Notes under the pieces: generated by a model | The model's input: only the letters and a program-made list of their open reading frames with translations | Database searches by the model: none | Told to the model about the DNA's origin: nothing | Program-made: the position numbers and the translations under genes | Assembly (NCBI GenBank): GCA_039811185.1 | Contig: JBDHYF010000001.1 | Span: 372,001 to 436,000, forward strand | DNA length: 64,000 nt | Direction: 5' to 3' | Origin: JAEZDR01 sp039811185 | GTDB taxonomy: Bacteria; Bacteroidota; Bacteroidia; Chitinophagales; Chitinophagaceae | In this document: positions 24,490-32,961 of the stretch, piece after piece | How positions within the stretch are numbered: the stretch's first letter is position 1 | Layout: every line of letters starts with the position of its first letter

Positions 24490-24963
24490 ATGAAATGCAT
24501 TTTACAAAAAGCGACAGAAGAGATTTTAGAATTTTGTTTTATTGATATCAATGAAGAAAAGATTGAAGTAAAATATTCGCGTACCTCAAATCTTTTGTTC
24601 TTTAACCGTGAGGAAGATAATTTTTACTATCTCGAACACCGCCCGGGATTACTGAAAACAGTAATGACAATTAAAAATTTCAAGGGCCATGCGGCTGCTC
24701 AACTGCACATCGATCATTTAAAAAACGACTATGTTCTTTCCTTCAGTCAAAAACATTTTTCGTGCCGGCTCGAAGAAGGTAAAATTTATATTGCCAGCAA
24801 AAGCGGATTAAAGATCATGTATCACTGCACAATTGATATGGACGCCGAGATGCAATCGATTAAAAAGAAAAGCACCAACGAATTGTTGGCGGCATTTATA
24901 TTCTCCGCCTGTTTGGTGGTAGAAAAAACGATGCAGGACGATAAAATATTACAATACAATTAA
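24490..24963 (+). CDS. Hypothetical protein
   Basis: A 157-residue protein I do not recognise. It has no signal peptide. It is mostly alternating hydrophobic/charged beta-type sequence (EKIEVKYSRTSNLLFF, KNDYVLSFSQKHFSCRLEEGKIYIASKSGLKIMYHCTID), then a C-terminal hydrophobic helix (NELLAAFIFSACLVVEKTM). This could be a compact beta-barrel with a terminal buried helix, but that is inference from pattern only. Codon use resembles its neighbours. It stands between mnmD (64 bases) and the AsmA-like gene (82 bases, with its own promoter), so it may be a single-gene unit. Confidence 0.65.
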   Translation: MKCILQKATEEILEFCFIDINEEKIEVKYSRTSNLLFFNREEDNFYYLEHRPGLLKTVMTIKNFKGHAAAQLHIDHLKNDYVLSFSQKHFSCRLEEGKIYIASKSGLKIMYHCTIDMDAEMQSIKKKSTNELLAAFIFSACLVVEKTMQDDKILQYN

Positions 24964-24995
24964 TAACCGGATTCATCGGGGCGTCCTTTGTTGCT

Positions 24996-25003
24996 TATTT
25001 TTG
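24996..25003 (+). promoter_or_regulatory. Predicted -7 element for the AsmA-like gene
   Basis: TATTTTTG is a perfect TAnnTTTG match 42 bases before the ATG. A small GCGCT/AGCGC hairpin (25010-25023) lies in the leader. No clear -33 element. Confidence 0.45.
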
Positions 25004-25045
25004 AAAATTGCGCTTTGGAGCGCCTTTTCCTAAAGACCGAATACA

Positions 25046-27703
25046 ATGAAGAAAGCCCTTAAAATTGTTGCAATTGTTTTTGCAGCCCTCTTGTTGTTTT
25101 TAATTGCAGCCCCTTTTGTTTTTAAAGATAAAATTATTGCGGCCATAAAAACCGAGGCGTCATCGCAACTGAATGCAGAACTGAATTTCGATGATGTAAG
25201 CATTTCACTTATCCGGCAGTTTCCGAAGCTTAGCTTAGCCGTCGACAGCCTTTCTATTTGCGGTGTGGACGCTTTTCAGGGCGATACGCTTTTAAGTGTG
25301 GCGCGCACATTTGTAGCGCTCGACTTAATGAGTGTGGTGCGCGGGCAGGACATGAAAATCCATTCTGTTGAACTTTCTCAGCCACGCATTTTTGCGGTAG
25401 TAAATAAAGCCGGCAAAGCCAGTTGGGATATTATGAAACCTGCGCCGGATGAGGCTTCCGACACGGCATCTGCCACGCCGTTTAAACTTAGTTTAAACAA
25501 GTATAAAATTGAAAATGCCTACATCGTTTACCGCGATGAAACATCCGGCATGAGCAGCGAAATATTTAATCTGTCGCACGAAGGCAAGGGCGATTTTTCC
25601 AACAATTTATTCGTGCTGAAAACAACTACAACCACCGATAAAACATCCTTCATTTTTAACGGCATTCCCTATCTCAACGGCGTAACAGCAAATCTGAATG
25701 CCGATGTAGAAGTGAATAACGCCACAAAAACATACACAATTCAACAAGGCGCCATCCGGCTCAATAACCTGGAGTTGCAGGCAAAGGGTTTTCTGCAGGC
25801 ATTGAACGATTCTTCTTACAAAATGGACATCGCTTTTGGCGCAGAACGCTTAAGTTTTAAAGATATACTTTCATTGATTCCGGGCATCTATCAGAATAAC
25901 TTCAGCAAGCTAAAAACCAGTGGCAATGCTGATTTCAGCGGAATGGTTCGGGGCGTTTATTCCCAAAATTCAATTCCTGCCTTCAACTTCAAACTGAACA
26001 TAACAGACGGGTTTTTCCAGTATCCGGATTTGCCCGCTCCGGTAAAAAATGTTGCGCTTGCCGTTGTAGTGGATAATCCCGATGGCAAGCCCGATAACAC
26101 CGTAATAAATATTTCCAAAGGGCATATCGAAATTGAGCAAAACCCTGTTGACTTCCGGCTGCTCGTAAAAAACCCTGTCAGCGATTTATTTGTAGATGCC
26201 ATCGCAAAAGGAACCATCCATCTTTCCAGTGTTAAAAATTTTATTCCACTCGAAAAAGGCACATCCATAGACGGAATCATACAAAGCAATATTGCGATTA
26301 AAGGACGTGTGAAAGCCATGCAGCGCAAGGAAATCAGCGCCATCGATGCTTCCGGAAATTTAAACGTAAGCAAGTTCCGTTTTGCCAACAGCGAGCATCC
26401 GGACGGCATTCTGCTCAACGAAATGAATTTGAAATTCAATCCGAAAAATGTTACTGTCGATAAGCTTAACGGAAGCTATTTGCAAACTGCTTTCAACGGC
26501 GTTGGAACCATCGATAACCTGCTGGCTTATGCATTGGCGGGAAGCCCTTTGAAAGGAAGTTTTCAGTTGAATGCCGACAAAGTTAATCTGAACAAATTTT
26601 TGCGCACCACCGACAGCGCTGTTACCAAATCGCAGTCGTCCGGAGCCTTCGTTGTGCCCGCAAATGTGGATCTTTCGTTGCTTGCTGCCGTGGGTGAAAT
26701 TGTGTACGATAAAATGGTTTTACAAAACCTGAGTGGCCAACTCGCCGTTGCCGACGAAACGGTGTTAATGAAGAATGTAAAAGCCAATGCCTTCGGCGGA
26801 AGCATTCTTGTGAATGGAAGCTATTCCACAAAAAACAATAAAAAGAAACCCGAGATTGCCCTTTCGTACGACGTAAAAAATATTGATATTAAGAAAACGT
26901 TTTACGCCGTGAACACCGCAGAAAAGCTGATGCCGGCCGGAAAATTTATGGCGGGCACATTAAGCTCGCAGTTTTCTGTGAAAGGCCGGTTGGGTGAAGA
27001 AATGTCGCCTGACCTGAACACCCTAAGCGGAGGCGGAAATTTATTTTTATTGAATGGCGTGTTCAGCGGTTTTGAGCCGATGAACAAAATTGCATCTTCA
27101 CTGAATGTGCAGGCACTGAAAGATGTTGCCCTAAAAGATGTAAAAGCCAGTTTCGACATTGCAGATGGAAAAGTGCTTTTAAAACCCTTTAAATTTAAAG
27201 TACAGACAATTGATGTGGAAGCCGGCGGCATGCACGGTATCGACCAATCGCTCAACTACACGCTGCTTCTGAATGTGCCGCGTGCGTTACTGGGCAGCGA
27301 GGTTAACAGCACCATTAATAATTTGATTGCTCAGGCTTCAGCGAAAGGCCTTCAATTAAAAAACAGCGATGTAGTACCGCTGAAAGTGGCGGTTACCGGT
27401 TTCATAAATACACCGCAGATAAATACGGATCTGAAAGAAACCACTGCATCGGTTATGGAGAACATAAAATCGGAGGCAACAGCCTTTGTAAAGGCGAAAG
27501 CCGACAGCGCAAAACAAGCAGTGAAGGACAGCGTGGCATCCGCAAAAAATCAAGCAATAGACGCCGCTAAACAAGAAGCGCTGAAAGCATTAACCGGAAA
27601 GGGAAAAGACTCCACTGCAAAAGAAAATTCGGATCCGGTAAAAAAGCTCGAAGAAACAGGCAAAGGCCTGCTTAAAAACCTGAATCCGTTTAAAAAAGAT
27701 TAG
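25046..27703 (+). CDS. AsmA family protein
   Basis: An 885-residue AsmA/TamB-like protein: one N-terminal membrane helix (KIVAIVFAALLLFLIAAPFVF), an AsmA-type opening (KIIAAIKTEASSQLNAELNFDDVSISLIRQFPKLSLAVDSLSI), then a long repetitive beta-strand body. The later part has the AsmA_2-like region (LNTLSGGGNLFLLNGVFSGFEPMNKIASSL). Such proteins span the periplasm as grooves for phospholipid or envelope-component transport. The last ~100 residues are unusual: an Ala/Lys/Asp/Ser-rich helical tail (VKAKADSAKQAVKDSVASAK) ending GKGLLKNLNPFKKD. The gene is followed three bases later by the UMF1 transporter and then the MBL hydrolase, probably one transcript. Confidence 0.88.
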   Translation: MKKALKIVAIVFAALLLFLIAAPFVFKDKIIAAIKTEASSQLNAELNFDDVSISLIRQFPKLSLAVDSLSICGVDAFQGDTLLSVARTFVALDLMSVVRGQDMKIHSVELSQPRIFAVVNKAGKASWDIMKPAPDEASDTASATPFKLSLNKYKIENAYIVYRDETSGMSSEIFNLSHEGKGDFSNNLFVLKTTTTTDKTSFIFNGIPYLNGVTANLNADVEVNNATKTYTIQQGAIRLNNLELQAKGFLQALNDSSYKMDIAFGAERLSFKDILSLIPGIYQNNFSKLKTSGNADFSGMVRGVYSQNSIPAFNFKLNITDGFFQYPDLPAPVKNVALAVVVDNPDGKPDNTVINISKGHIEIEQNPVDFRLLVKNPVSDLFVDAIAKGTIHLSSVKNFIPLEKGTSIDGIIQSNIAIKGRVKAMQRKEISAIDASGNLNVSKFRFANSEHPDGILLNEMNLKFNPKNVTVDKLNGSYLQTAFNGVGTIDNLLAYALAGSPLKGSFQLNADKVNLNKFLRTTDSAVTKSQSSGAFVVPANVDLSLLAAVGEIVYDKMVLQNLSGQLAVADETVLMKNVKANAFGGSILVNGSYSTKNNKKKPEIALSYDVKNIDIKKTFYAVNTAEKLMPAGKFMAGTLSSQFSVKGRLGEEMSPDLNTLSGGGNLFLLNGVFSGFEPMNKIASSLNVQALKDVALKDVKASFDIADGKVLLKPFKFKVQTIDVEAGGMHGIDQSLNYTLLLNVPRALLGSEVNSTINNLIAQASAKGLQLKNSDVVPLKVAVTGFINTPQINTDLKETTASVMENIKSEATAFVKAKADSAKQAVKDSVASAKNQAIDAAKQEALKALTGKGKDSTAKENSDPVKKLEETGKGLLKNLNPFKKD

Positions 27704-27706
27704 CAG

Positions 27707-29014
27707 ATGGCATCTAAAAAAGTAATCAACGGCTGGGCAATGTACGACTGGGCAAACAGCGCTTACAATCTGGTAATCACATCCACCATCTTCCCTGCCT
27801 ATTACGATGCCATCACCACTACACGCGATGTTTCGGGTAATGTGGTGAGTCATGAGGTTCTTTTTTGGGGACGCAGTTTTCAAAGCGCATCGCTTTATAA
27901 CTATGCAATCGCAGCCGCCTATTTCATCATAGCGCTGCTGTCGCCGGTTCTTTCATCCGTAGCGGATTACCGCGGTAACAAAAAACGGTTCATGCAGTTT
28001 TTCTGTTATCTCGGCAGTGCTGCCTGTTGCGTGTTGTATTTCTTTACAGCCGAGGCACTGACGCTCGGTATTGTCTGCGCTATATTGGCTGCAGTGGGCT
28101 ATTGCGGCAGCCTGGTTTTTTACAATGCCTATCTTCCTGAAATTGCGCCGGAGAACGAGCGCGATGCAGTAAGCGCCAAAGGATATGCGTACGGTTACAT
28201 AGGGAGTGTAATACTTCAGCTCATTTGTTTTGTCTTTGTATTACAGCCGCAATGGTTTGGCATTGCAGACGCAGGATTTGCACCACGACTTTCGTTTTTA
28301 CTGGTTGGCTTATGGTGGATGGGTTTTGCACAAATTCCTTTTTCGCGTTTGAAAGATGCTGCCCGGCCGGCGAGCGTACAGGCCAACGTGTTTACAAAAG
28401 GTTTTAAAGAACTGGCCAAAGTGTATGCACAAGTAAAAACAATGAAAGTGCTAAAACGGTTATTAGTGGCGTTTTTCTTTTATAGTATGGGCGTACAAAC
28501 GGTAATGCTCGCTGCCACATTGTTTGGCAGTCAGGTATTGCAACTTTCTACTGCCAACCTCATTGCCTGCATTTTAATTATTCAGCTTGTAGCCATTGCA
28601 GGCGCCTACCTCATTGCCGCGCTCAGCAAAAAATGGGGCAACCTTCCTGCGCTTCGTTTGGTAGTCGTAATCTGGATTGGAATATGCATCGCTGCCTATT
28701 TCATTCATACTGCCTTGCAGTTTTATGTAATTGCTTCGCTTGTAGGCATTGTAATGGGCGGCATTCAGTCGTTAAGCCGTTCCACTTACAGTAAAATAAT
28801 GCCCGAAACAAAAGATACAACTTCGTTTTTCAGCTTTTTCGATGTAGCTGAAAAGTTGGCCATTGTACTGGGTATGCTTAGCTTTGGTTTAATACAGGAG
28901 CTCACCGGCAATATGCGGAATTCTATCATCGGGCTTGTGCTCTTTTTTATTACAGGACTTATCTTCCTCTTTGCTGCCGGCAGGGCACAAAAAACAAAAA
29001 CGATTCATGCATGA
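27707..29014 (+). CDS. MFS transporter, UMF1/Atg22-like family
   Basis: A 435-residue major facilitator protein with about twelve membrane helices. The opening VINGWAMYDWANSAYNLVITSTIFPAYYDAI is the hallmark of the UMF1 (Atg22-like) family, as are the AVGYCGSLVFYNAYLPEIAPENERDAVSAKGYAYGYIGS segment and MGGIQSLSRSTYSKIMPE in the second half. Eukaryotic Atg22 exports amino acids from the vacuole; bacterial substrates are not established. It starts three bases after the AsmA-like gene and overlaps the MBL gene by four bases (ATGA), so translational coupling is likely. Confidence 0.92.
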   Translation: MASKKVINGWAMYDWANSAYNLVITSTIFPAYYDAITTTRDVSGNVVSHEVLFWGRSFQSASLYNYAIAAAYFIIALLSPVLSSVADYRGNKKRFMQFFCYLGSAACCVLYFFTAEALTLGIVCAILAAVGYCGSLVFYNAYLPEIAPENERDAVSAKGYAYGYIGSVILQLICFVFVLQPQWFGIADAGFAPRLSFLLVGLWWMGFAQIPFSRLKDAARPASVQANVFTKGFKELAKVYAQVKTMKVLKRLLVAFFFYSMGVQTVMLAATLFGSQVLQLSTANLIACILIIQLVAIAGAYLIAALSKKWGNLPALRLVVVIWIGICIAAYFIHTALQFYVIASLVGIVMGGIQSLSRSTYSKIMPETKDTTSFFSFFDVAEKLAIVLGMLSFGLIQELTGNMRNSIIGLVLFFITGLIFLFAAGRAQKTKTIHA

Positions 29015-29850
29015 AACTATACAGCATTCACACCGGTAATTTTAAACTTGATGGCGGAGCGATGTTTGGCGTAGTGCCGAAAGTGATATGGAATAAAATA
29101 AATGAAGCCGATTCAAACAATCTTTGTTCGTGGGCAATGCGTTGTTTGCTGATTGAAGACGGCGACAGGCTGATGCTGATTGATAATGGCATTGGCGACA
29201 AGCAAGACGAGAAGTTTATGGGGCATTATCATCTGCATGGAAATCACACGCTCGACGATTCTTTGAAACGATATGGATTTTCGCGGAACGACATTACGGA
29301 TGTGTTCTTAACACATCTTCACTTCGACCATTGCGGTGGAAGCATTGCACGAGAAAACAACAAGCTGATACCTGCGTTTAAGAATGCAGATTTTTGGAGC
29401 AACAAAGCGCATTGGGAGTGGGCGGTGCATCCCAACCAACGAGAGAAAGCATCGTTTTTAAAAGAAAATATTTTACCCATTCAGGAAAGCGGGCGACTGA
29501 AATTTGTGGAGGATGAAGGCGCTGCACTTATGCCGGATGTACGAATAAAATTTGTGGGCGGACATACAGAATCGATGATGCTTCCGATGATAACCTATAA
29601 AGGCCAAACCGTTGTTTTCATGGCCGACCTGCTTCCTTCAGCCGGACACATGCCCCTGCCTTATGTGATGGCATACGATATGTTTCCTTTAAAAACGCTG
29701 GAAGAAAAGAAAGCGTTTCTTGACGAAGCTGTTGCAAACAATTACATCTTGTTTTTCGAGCACGATAAAGACAACGAATGCTGCAGCCTGCAACAAACAG
29801 AAAAAGGAGTAAGGCCAAAAGAATTCTTTCAACTCTCCGATCTGGGCTAA
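29011..29850 (+). CDS. MBL fold metallo-hydrolase
   Basis: A 279-residue metallo-beta-lactamase fold hydrolase with the metal-binding motif TDVFLTHLHFDHCGGSI (HxHxDH), a downstream His in VGGHTESMMLP, an Asp in VVFMADLLPSAGHMPLPYVMAYD and a C-terminal FFEHDKDNECC. This arrangement is like the quorum-quenching lactonase or arylsulfatase-type MBL proteins, but the substrate cannot be assigned. There is no signal peptide, so it is cytoplasmic. The ATG overlaps the end of the UMF1 transporter gene. Its stop overlaps the convergent DoxX-like gene by four bases. Confidence 0.9.
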   Translation: MKLYSIHTGNFKLDGGAMFGVVPKVIWNKINEADSNNLCSWAMRCLLIEDGDRLMLIDNGIGDKQDEKFMGHYHLHGNHTLDDSLKRYGFSRNDITDVFLTHLHFDHCGGSIARENNKLIPAFKNADFWSNKAHWEWAVHPNQREKASFLKENILPIQESGRLKFVEDEGAALMPDVRIKFVGGHTESMMLPMITYKGQTVVFMADLLPSAGHMPLPYVMAYDMFPLKTLEEKKAFLDEAVANNYILFFEHDKDNECCSLQQTEKGVRPKEFFQLSDLG

Positions 29851-30221
29851 TAGCTGCGGCTGCCCATGTAAAAAGCGGCCATGGCAAGGGCAACATCTTT
29901 CAGAAACGCTGCTTTCCCCGCTGATTGCAGCGCCGCATTTTCGCTTAACCAATTGGGTAAATGAATGGTTAAAGCAAACACCAAAAGGAGGCATCCCAAA
30001 AGATAGCCGGGTACGGCCATCCATCGTTGAATTACAAAACAAAGGCCGGCGGCTAACATGGCCAATCCGGTAAGCCAGACGTAAAGAACTTTATTGCCGG
30101 GCAGATAGTCAGGAACAACGGCAGCCATATCATTACCCGAAAAAAAATGATTCAGTCCGAAAGCAATAAAAGCGAGTCCAAAAAAAATTTGTGCAAAACG
30201 CGCTAAGGTTTCTCTGTTCAT
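29847..30221 (-). CDS. DoxX-like four-helix membrane protein
   Basis: A 124-residue membrane protein with four hydrophobic helices: ARFAQIFFGLAFIAFGLNHFF, VLYVWLTGLAMLAAGLCFVIQ, VPGYLLGCLLLVFALTIHLP and a C-terminal FLKDVALAMAAFYMG. The FGLNHF motif in helix 1, HLPNW and the KDVALAMAAFYMG end are typical of DoxX-like proteins. Family members associate with thiol or redox enzymes in some bacteria; nothing here identifies a partner. The start is ATG 30221; an in-frame GTG two codons upstream is possible. It diverges from gmk. Confidence 0.82.
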   Translation of the reverse strand: MNRETLARFAQIFFGLAFIAFGLNHFFSGNDMAAVVPDYLPGNKVLYVWLTGLAMLAAGLCFVIQRWMAVPGYLLGCLLLVFALTIHLPNWLSENAALQSAGKAAFLKDVALAMAAFYMGSRSY

Positions 30222-30284
30222 TTTCACAAATTTAAACCAATCTGGCTACCGATAATTGACCCACGCAAGCAAAAACTTATCTGC

Positions 30285-30292
30285 TATTTTTG
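30285..30292 (+). promoter_or_regulatory. Predicted -7 element for gmk
   Basis: TATTTTTG matches TAnnTTTG exactly and ends six bases before the gmk ATG at 30299, giving a nearly leaderless transcript. The nearest TTG upstream (30256-30258) is 26 bases away, longer than usual. Confidence 0.45.
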
Positions 30293-30298
30293 CGAACT

Positions 30299-30886
30299 AT
30301 GGCAAGCGGAAAAATCATTATTCTTACGGCTCCTTCCGGCGCCGGAAAAACATCTATCACCCGTTACTTATTACAGCATAACAAAGCATTGGGTTTCTCT
30401 GTTTCTGCTGCCACCCGAAGTCCGCGCCCTAACGAAATAAATGGAAAAGATTATCACTTTATGAGCACGGAGGACTTTCAAAAAAAGATAGAAGAAAATG
30501 CTTTTATTGAGTGGGAGATGGTGTACGAAGGAAAATATTATGGAACGCTGAAATCTGAAATAGACCGCCTGTGGTCGGAAGGAAAAACGCCTGTCCTCGA
30601 TATTGATGTGCAGGGAGCCATTCACGTGCAAAAGCAATACCCCAATCAGTGCCTCTCTCTCTTTATTGATGCGCCATCGATAGAAGTGTTAAACAAAAGA
30701 CTTGTTTCCCGAGGCTCGGAAACAGCGGAAAGCATTGCTGCCAGGCTAAACAAAGCCACATATGAGCTTACTTTTAAGCAACATTTCGATCGGGTGATTG
30801 TAAATGATGATTTAGCAGAAGCTTGTAAAACAGCAGAAGATGCCGTCAATCATTTTTTAAACTCAACCACAAACTATGTTCAGTAA
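30299..30886 (+). CDS. gmk: Guanylate kinase
   Basis: A 195-residue guanylate kinase that phosphorylates GMP to GDP. The P-loop is IIILTAPSGAGKTSITRYLL; the GMP-binding domain has FSVSAATRSPRPNEINGKDYHFMSTEDF and FIEWEMVYEGKYYGTL; VLDIDVQGAIHVQK follows. The start is ATG 30299; a TTG three codons upstream would overlap the predicted promoter. The 3' end overlaps the next gene by 11 bases, so the two are co-transcribed. Confidence 0.97.
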   Translation: MASGKIIILTAPSGAGKTSITRYLLQHNKALGFSVSAATRSPRPNEINGKDYHFMSTEDFQKKIEENAFIEWEMVYEGKYYGTLKSEIDRLWSEGKTPVLDIDVQGAIHVQKQYPNQCLSLFIDAPSIEVLNKRLVSRGSETAESIAARLNKATYELTFKQHFDRVIVNDDLAEACKTAEDAVNHFLNSTTNYVQ

Positions 30887-31691
30887 CAAAACATTTTTCA
30901 TCAGCGGAGCCAGCCGCGGTATCGGAAAAGCTATTGCGCTAAAACTTGCGGCCGCCGGTGCGAACATCATTGTGGCCGCTAAAAGTGTAGAGGAAGACCC
31001 GAGACTCGGCGGAACAATTTTTTCGGCCGCCGACGAAATCTGTTCCGCCGGCGGACAAGCACTGCCTGTAAAATGCGATATCAGAAATGAGGAAGAAATT
31101 AAAGCTGCCGTGGAAAAAGGTGTGGCGGAATTTGGAGGGATTGACGGGTTAATAAACAACGCATCGGCAATTGGTTTAACAGGTACCGAGCAAACCGAAG
31201 TGCGCCGTTTCGATTTAATGTTTGATATCAATGTGCGAGGAACTTTTTTAGTTACACAAGCTGCCCTGCCGCATCTCAAAAAAAGCAGCAATGCCCACAT
31301 TTTAACCCTTTCGCCTCCGGTAAACCTTTCAGAAAAATGGTTGAAGGCACACATTGCCTACACGCTCTCCAAATACAATATGAGTTTAATGGCGATAGCC
31401 TGGAGCAGTGAGTTTAAAGATGATGGAATTGCGTCGAATGCGCTGTGGCCAAAAACCACCATCGCCACTGCGGCGGTGCAAAATTTGCTTGGAGGAGACG
31501 CATTAATGAAGATGAGCAGAAAGCCTGAAATTATTGCGGATGCTGCATTTGCCATTCTTTCCCGTTCGGCAGCAACCTGCACGGGGAACACATTTATTGA
31601 TGAGGAAGTACTGAAAGAAGAAGGCATCAGCGACTTCAGCCAATATGCTGTTGACGCCAACGCCCGCCTTTATCCGGATCTGTTTCTTTAA
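30876..31691 (+). CDS. SDR family oxidoreductase, HSDL2-like
   Basis: A 271-residue short-chain dehydrogenase: cofactor motif FFISGASRGIGKAIALKLA, the NNAS motif (DGLINNASAI), catalytic Ser region HILTLSPPVNLS and the YxxxK pair AYTLSKYNMS. The C-terminal TCTGNTFIDEEVLKEEGISDFSQYAV is characteristic of proteins resembling hydroxysteroid dehydrogenase-like 2. HSDL2-type enzymes are linked to lipid metabolism in eukaryotes; the bacterial substrate is unknown. It overlaps gmk by 11 bases and its stop overlaps the convergent kbl stop by four. Confidence 0.9.
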   Translation: MFSNKTFFISGASRGIGKAIALKLAAAGANIIVAAKSVEEDPRLGGTIFSAADEICSAGGQALPVKCDIRNEEEIKAAVEKGVAEFGGIDGLINNASAIGLTGTEQTEVRRFDLMFDINVRGTFLVTQAALPHLKKSSNAHILTLSPPVNLSEKWLKAHIAYTLSKYNMSLMAIAWSSEFKDDGIASNALWPKTTIATAAVQNLLGGDALMKMSRKPEIIADAAFAILSRSAATCTGNTFIDEEVLKEEGISDFSQYAVDANARLYPDLFL

Positions 31692-32878
31692 GGTTTGATA
31701 ACGCCGAGTTGTTTGCCCACTTTGGTAAAAGCAGCAATTGCTTTATCGAGATGGTGCTGTTGATGTGCAGCGCTTAGCTGAACACGGATGCGCGCCTTGC
31801 CCTTGGGAACTACGGGATAAAAGAAGCCGATTACATAAATATCTTCCTTAAGGAGTTCCTGAGCAAACTGCTGCGCCACGGTTGCTTCATACAGCATGAT
31901 GGGAACGATGGGATGTTCGCCGGGTGTAATGTCGAAGCCCGCAGCCGTCATCTTTTCCCTGAAATACCGTGTGTTGTATTCCAGTTTGTCGCGAAGTTCG
32001 GTTGTGCCGCTGAGGAGGTTAAGCACGGCAATCGATCCGCCTACAATGCTGGGTGCAAGCGTATTTGAGAAGAGATAGGGCCTGCTGCGTTGCCTTAGCA
32101 TTTCAATAATTTCTTTCCGGCCAGTGGTAAATCCACCCATGGCGCCGCCCAAAGCCTTTCCCAGTGTTCCGGTAATAATATCTACTTTTCCCATTACGTC
32201 GCGGTATTCGTGTGTACCGCGTCCGGTTTTACCAAGAAATCCGGTGGAGTGCGATTCATCGCTCATTACAATGGCATCGTATTTTTCGGCGAGCGAACAA
32301 ATAACGTCAAGCTGAGCGATGGTGCCATCCATGCTAAAGCTGCCGTCGGTTACAATAATGCGACTTCTTGCGCCGCCGGCCTCTTTAAGTTTGGCCTCCA
32401 GGTCGTCCATATTGTTGTGCTTGTACCGGAAGCGTTGCGCTTTACACAGCCGTACGCCGTCGATGATGGAAGCATGGTTCAGCTCGTCGCTGATAATGGC
32501 ATCTTCCTCGCCGAAAAGCGGTTCAAAAACACCGCCATTGGCATCGAATGCCGCTGCATATAAAATGGCGTCTTCCGTGCCTAAAAATTCAGCAATTTTT
32601 TTCTCCAGTTCTTTGTGGATGTCCTGCGTACCACAGATGAAACGCACACTGCTTAAACCATATCCGCGGTTGTTAAGTACGTCTTTAGCTGCTTGAATAA
32701 TTGTTGGGTGCGACGAAAGGCCGAGATAGTTGTTAGCGCAAAAATTTAGAACGGTTTTTCCGTTCACCTCAATTTCGGCTCCCTGATCGCTGGTGATGAT
32801 GCGTTCTTTTTTAAACAACCCGGCGGCTTCAATTTCGCTTAGTTCGGAAGCAATTCTTGCAACAAACTTCTCGTTCAT
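31688..32878 (-). CDS. kbl: Glycine C-acetyltransferase (2-amino-3-ketobutyrate CoA ligase)
   Basis: A 396-residue PLP-dependent alpha-oxoamine synthase. NYLGLSSHPTIIQAAKDVLNNRGYGLSSVRFICGTQDIHKELEKKIAEFLGTEDAILY is very close to known Kbl proteins. The PLP lysine lies in DIITGTLGKALGGAMGGFTTG, and MSDESHSTGFLGKTGRGTHEY is the conserved cofactor region. Kbl cleaves 2-amino-3-ketobutyrate to glycine and acetyl-CoA, usually after threonine dehydrogenase, which is not in this window. The related serine palmitoyltransferase and BioF differ around these motifs, so Kbl is preferred. A TATCTTTG box lies 22 bases before the start. Confidence 0.93.
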   Translation of the reverse strand: MNEKFVARIASELSEIEAAGLFKKERIITSDQGAEIEVNGKTVLNFCANNYLGLSSHPTIIQAAKDVLNNRGYGLSSVRFICGTQDIHKELEKKIAEFLGTEDAILYAAAFDANGGVFEPLFGEEDAIISDELNHASIIDGVRLCKAQRFRYKHNNMDDLEAKLKEAGGARSRIIVTDGSFSMDGTIAQLDVICSLAEKYDAIVMSDESHSTGFLGKTGRGTHEYRDVMGKVDIITGTLGKALGGAMGGFTTGRKEIIEMLRQRSRPYLFSNTLAPSIVGGSIAVLNLLSGTTELRDKLEYNTRYFREKMTAAGFDITPGEHPIVPIMLYEATVAQQFAQELLKEDIYVIGFFYPVVPKGKARIRVQLSAAHQQHHLDKAIAAFTKVGKQLGVIKP

Positions 32879-32897
32879 ATTATTCGAATTTTAAGCG

Positions 32898-32905
32898 CAA
32901 AGATA
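32898..32905 (-). promoter_or_regulatory. Predicted -7 element for kbl
   Basis: The minus strand reads TATCTTTG, a perfect TAnnTTTG match, with a 19-base gap to the ATG. No TTG at -33 spacing. Confidence 0.45.
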
Positions 32906-32961
32906 AGTTTGTGCTCCGTTTGAGGAGGCCCTGCTGTGATTAGTTAGAAGTTGCGAGACTA

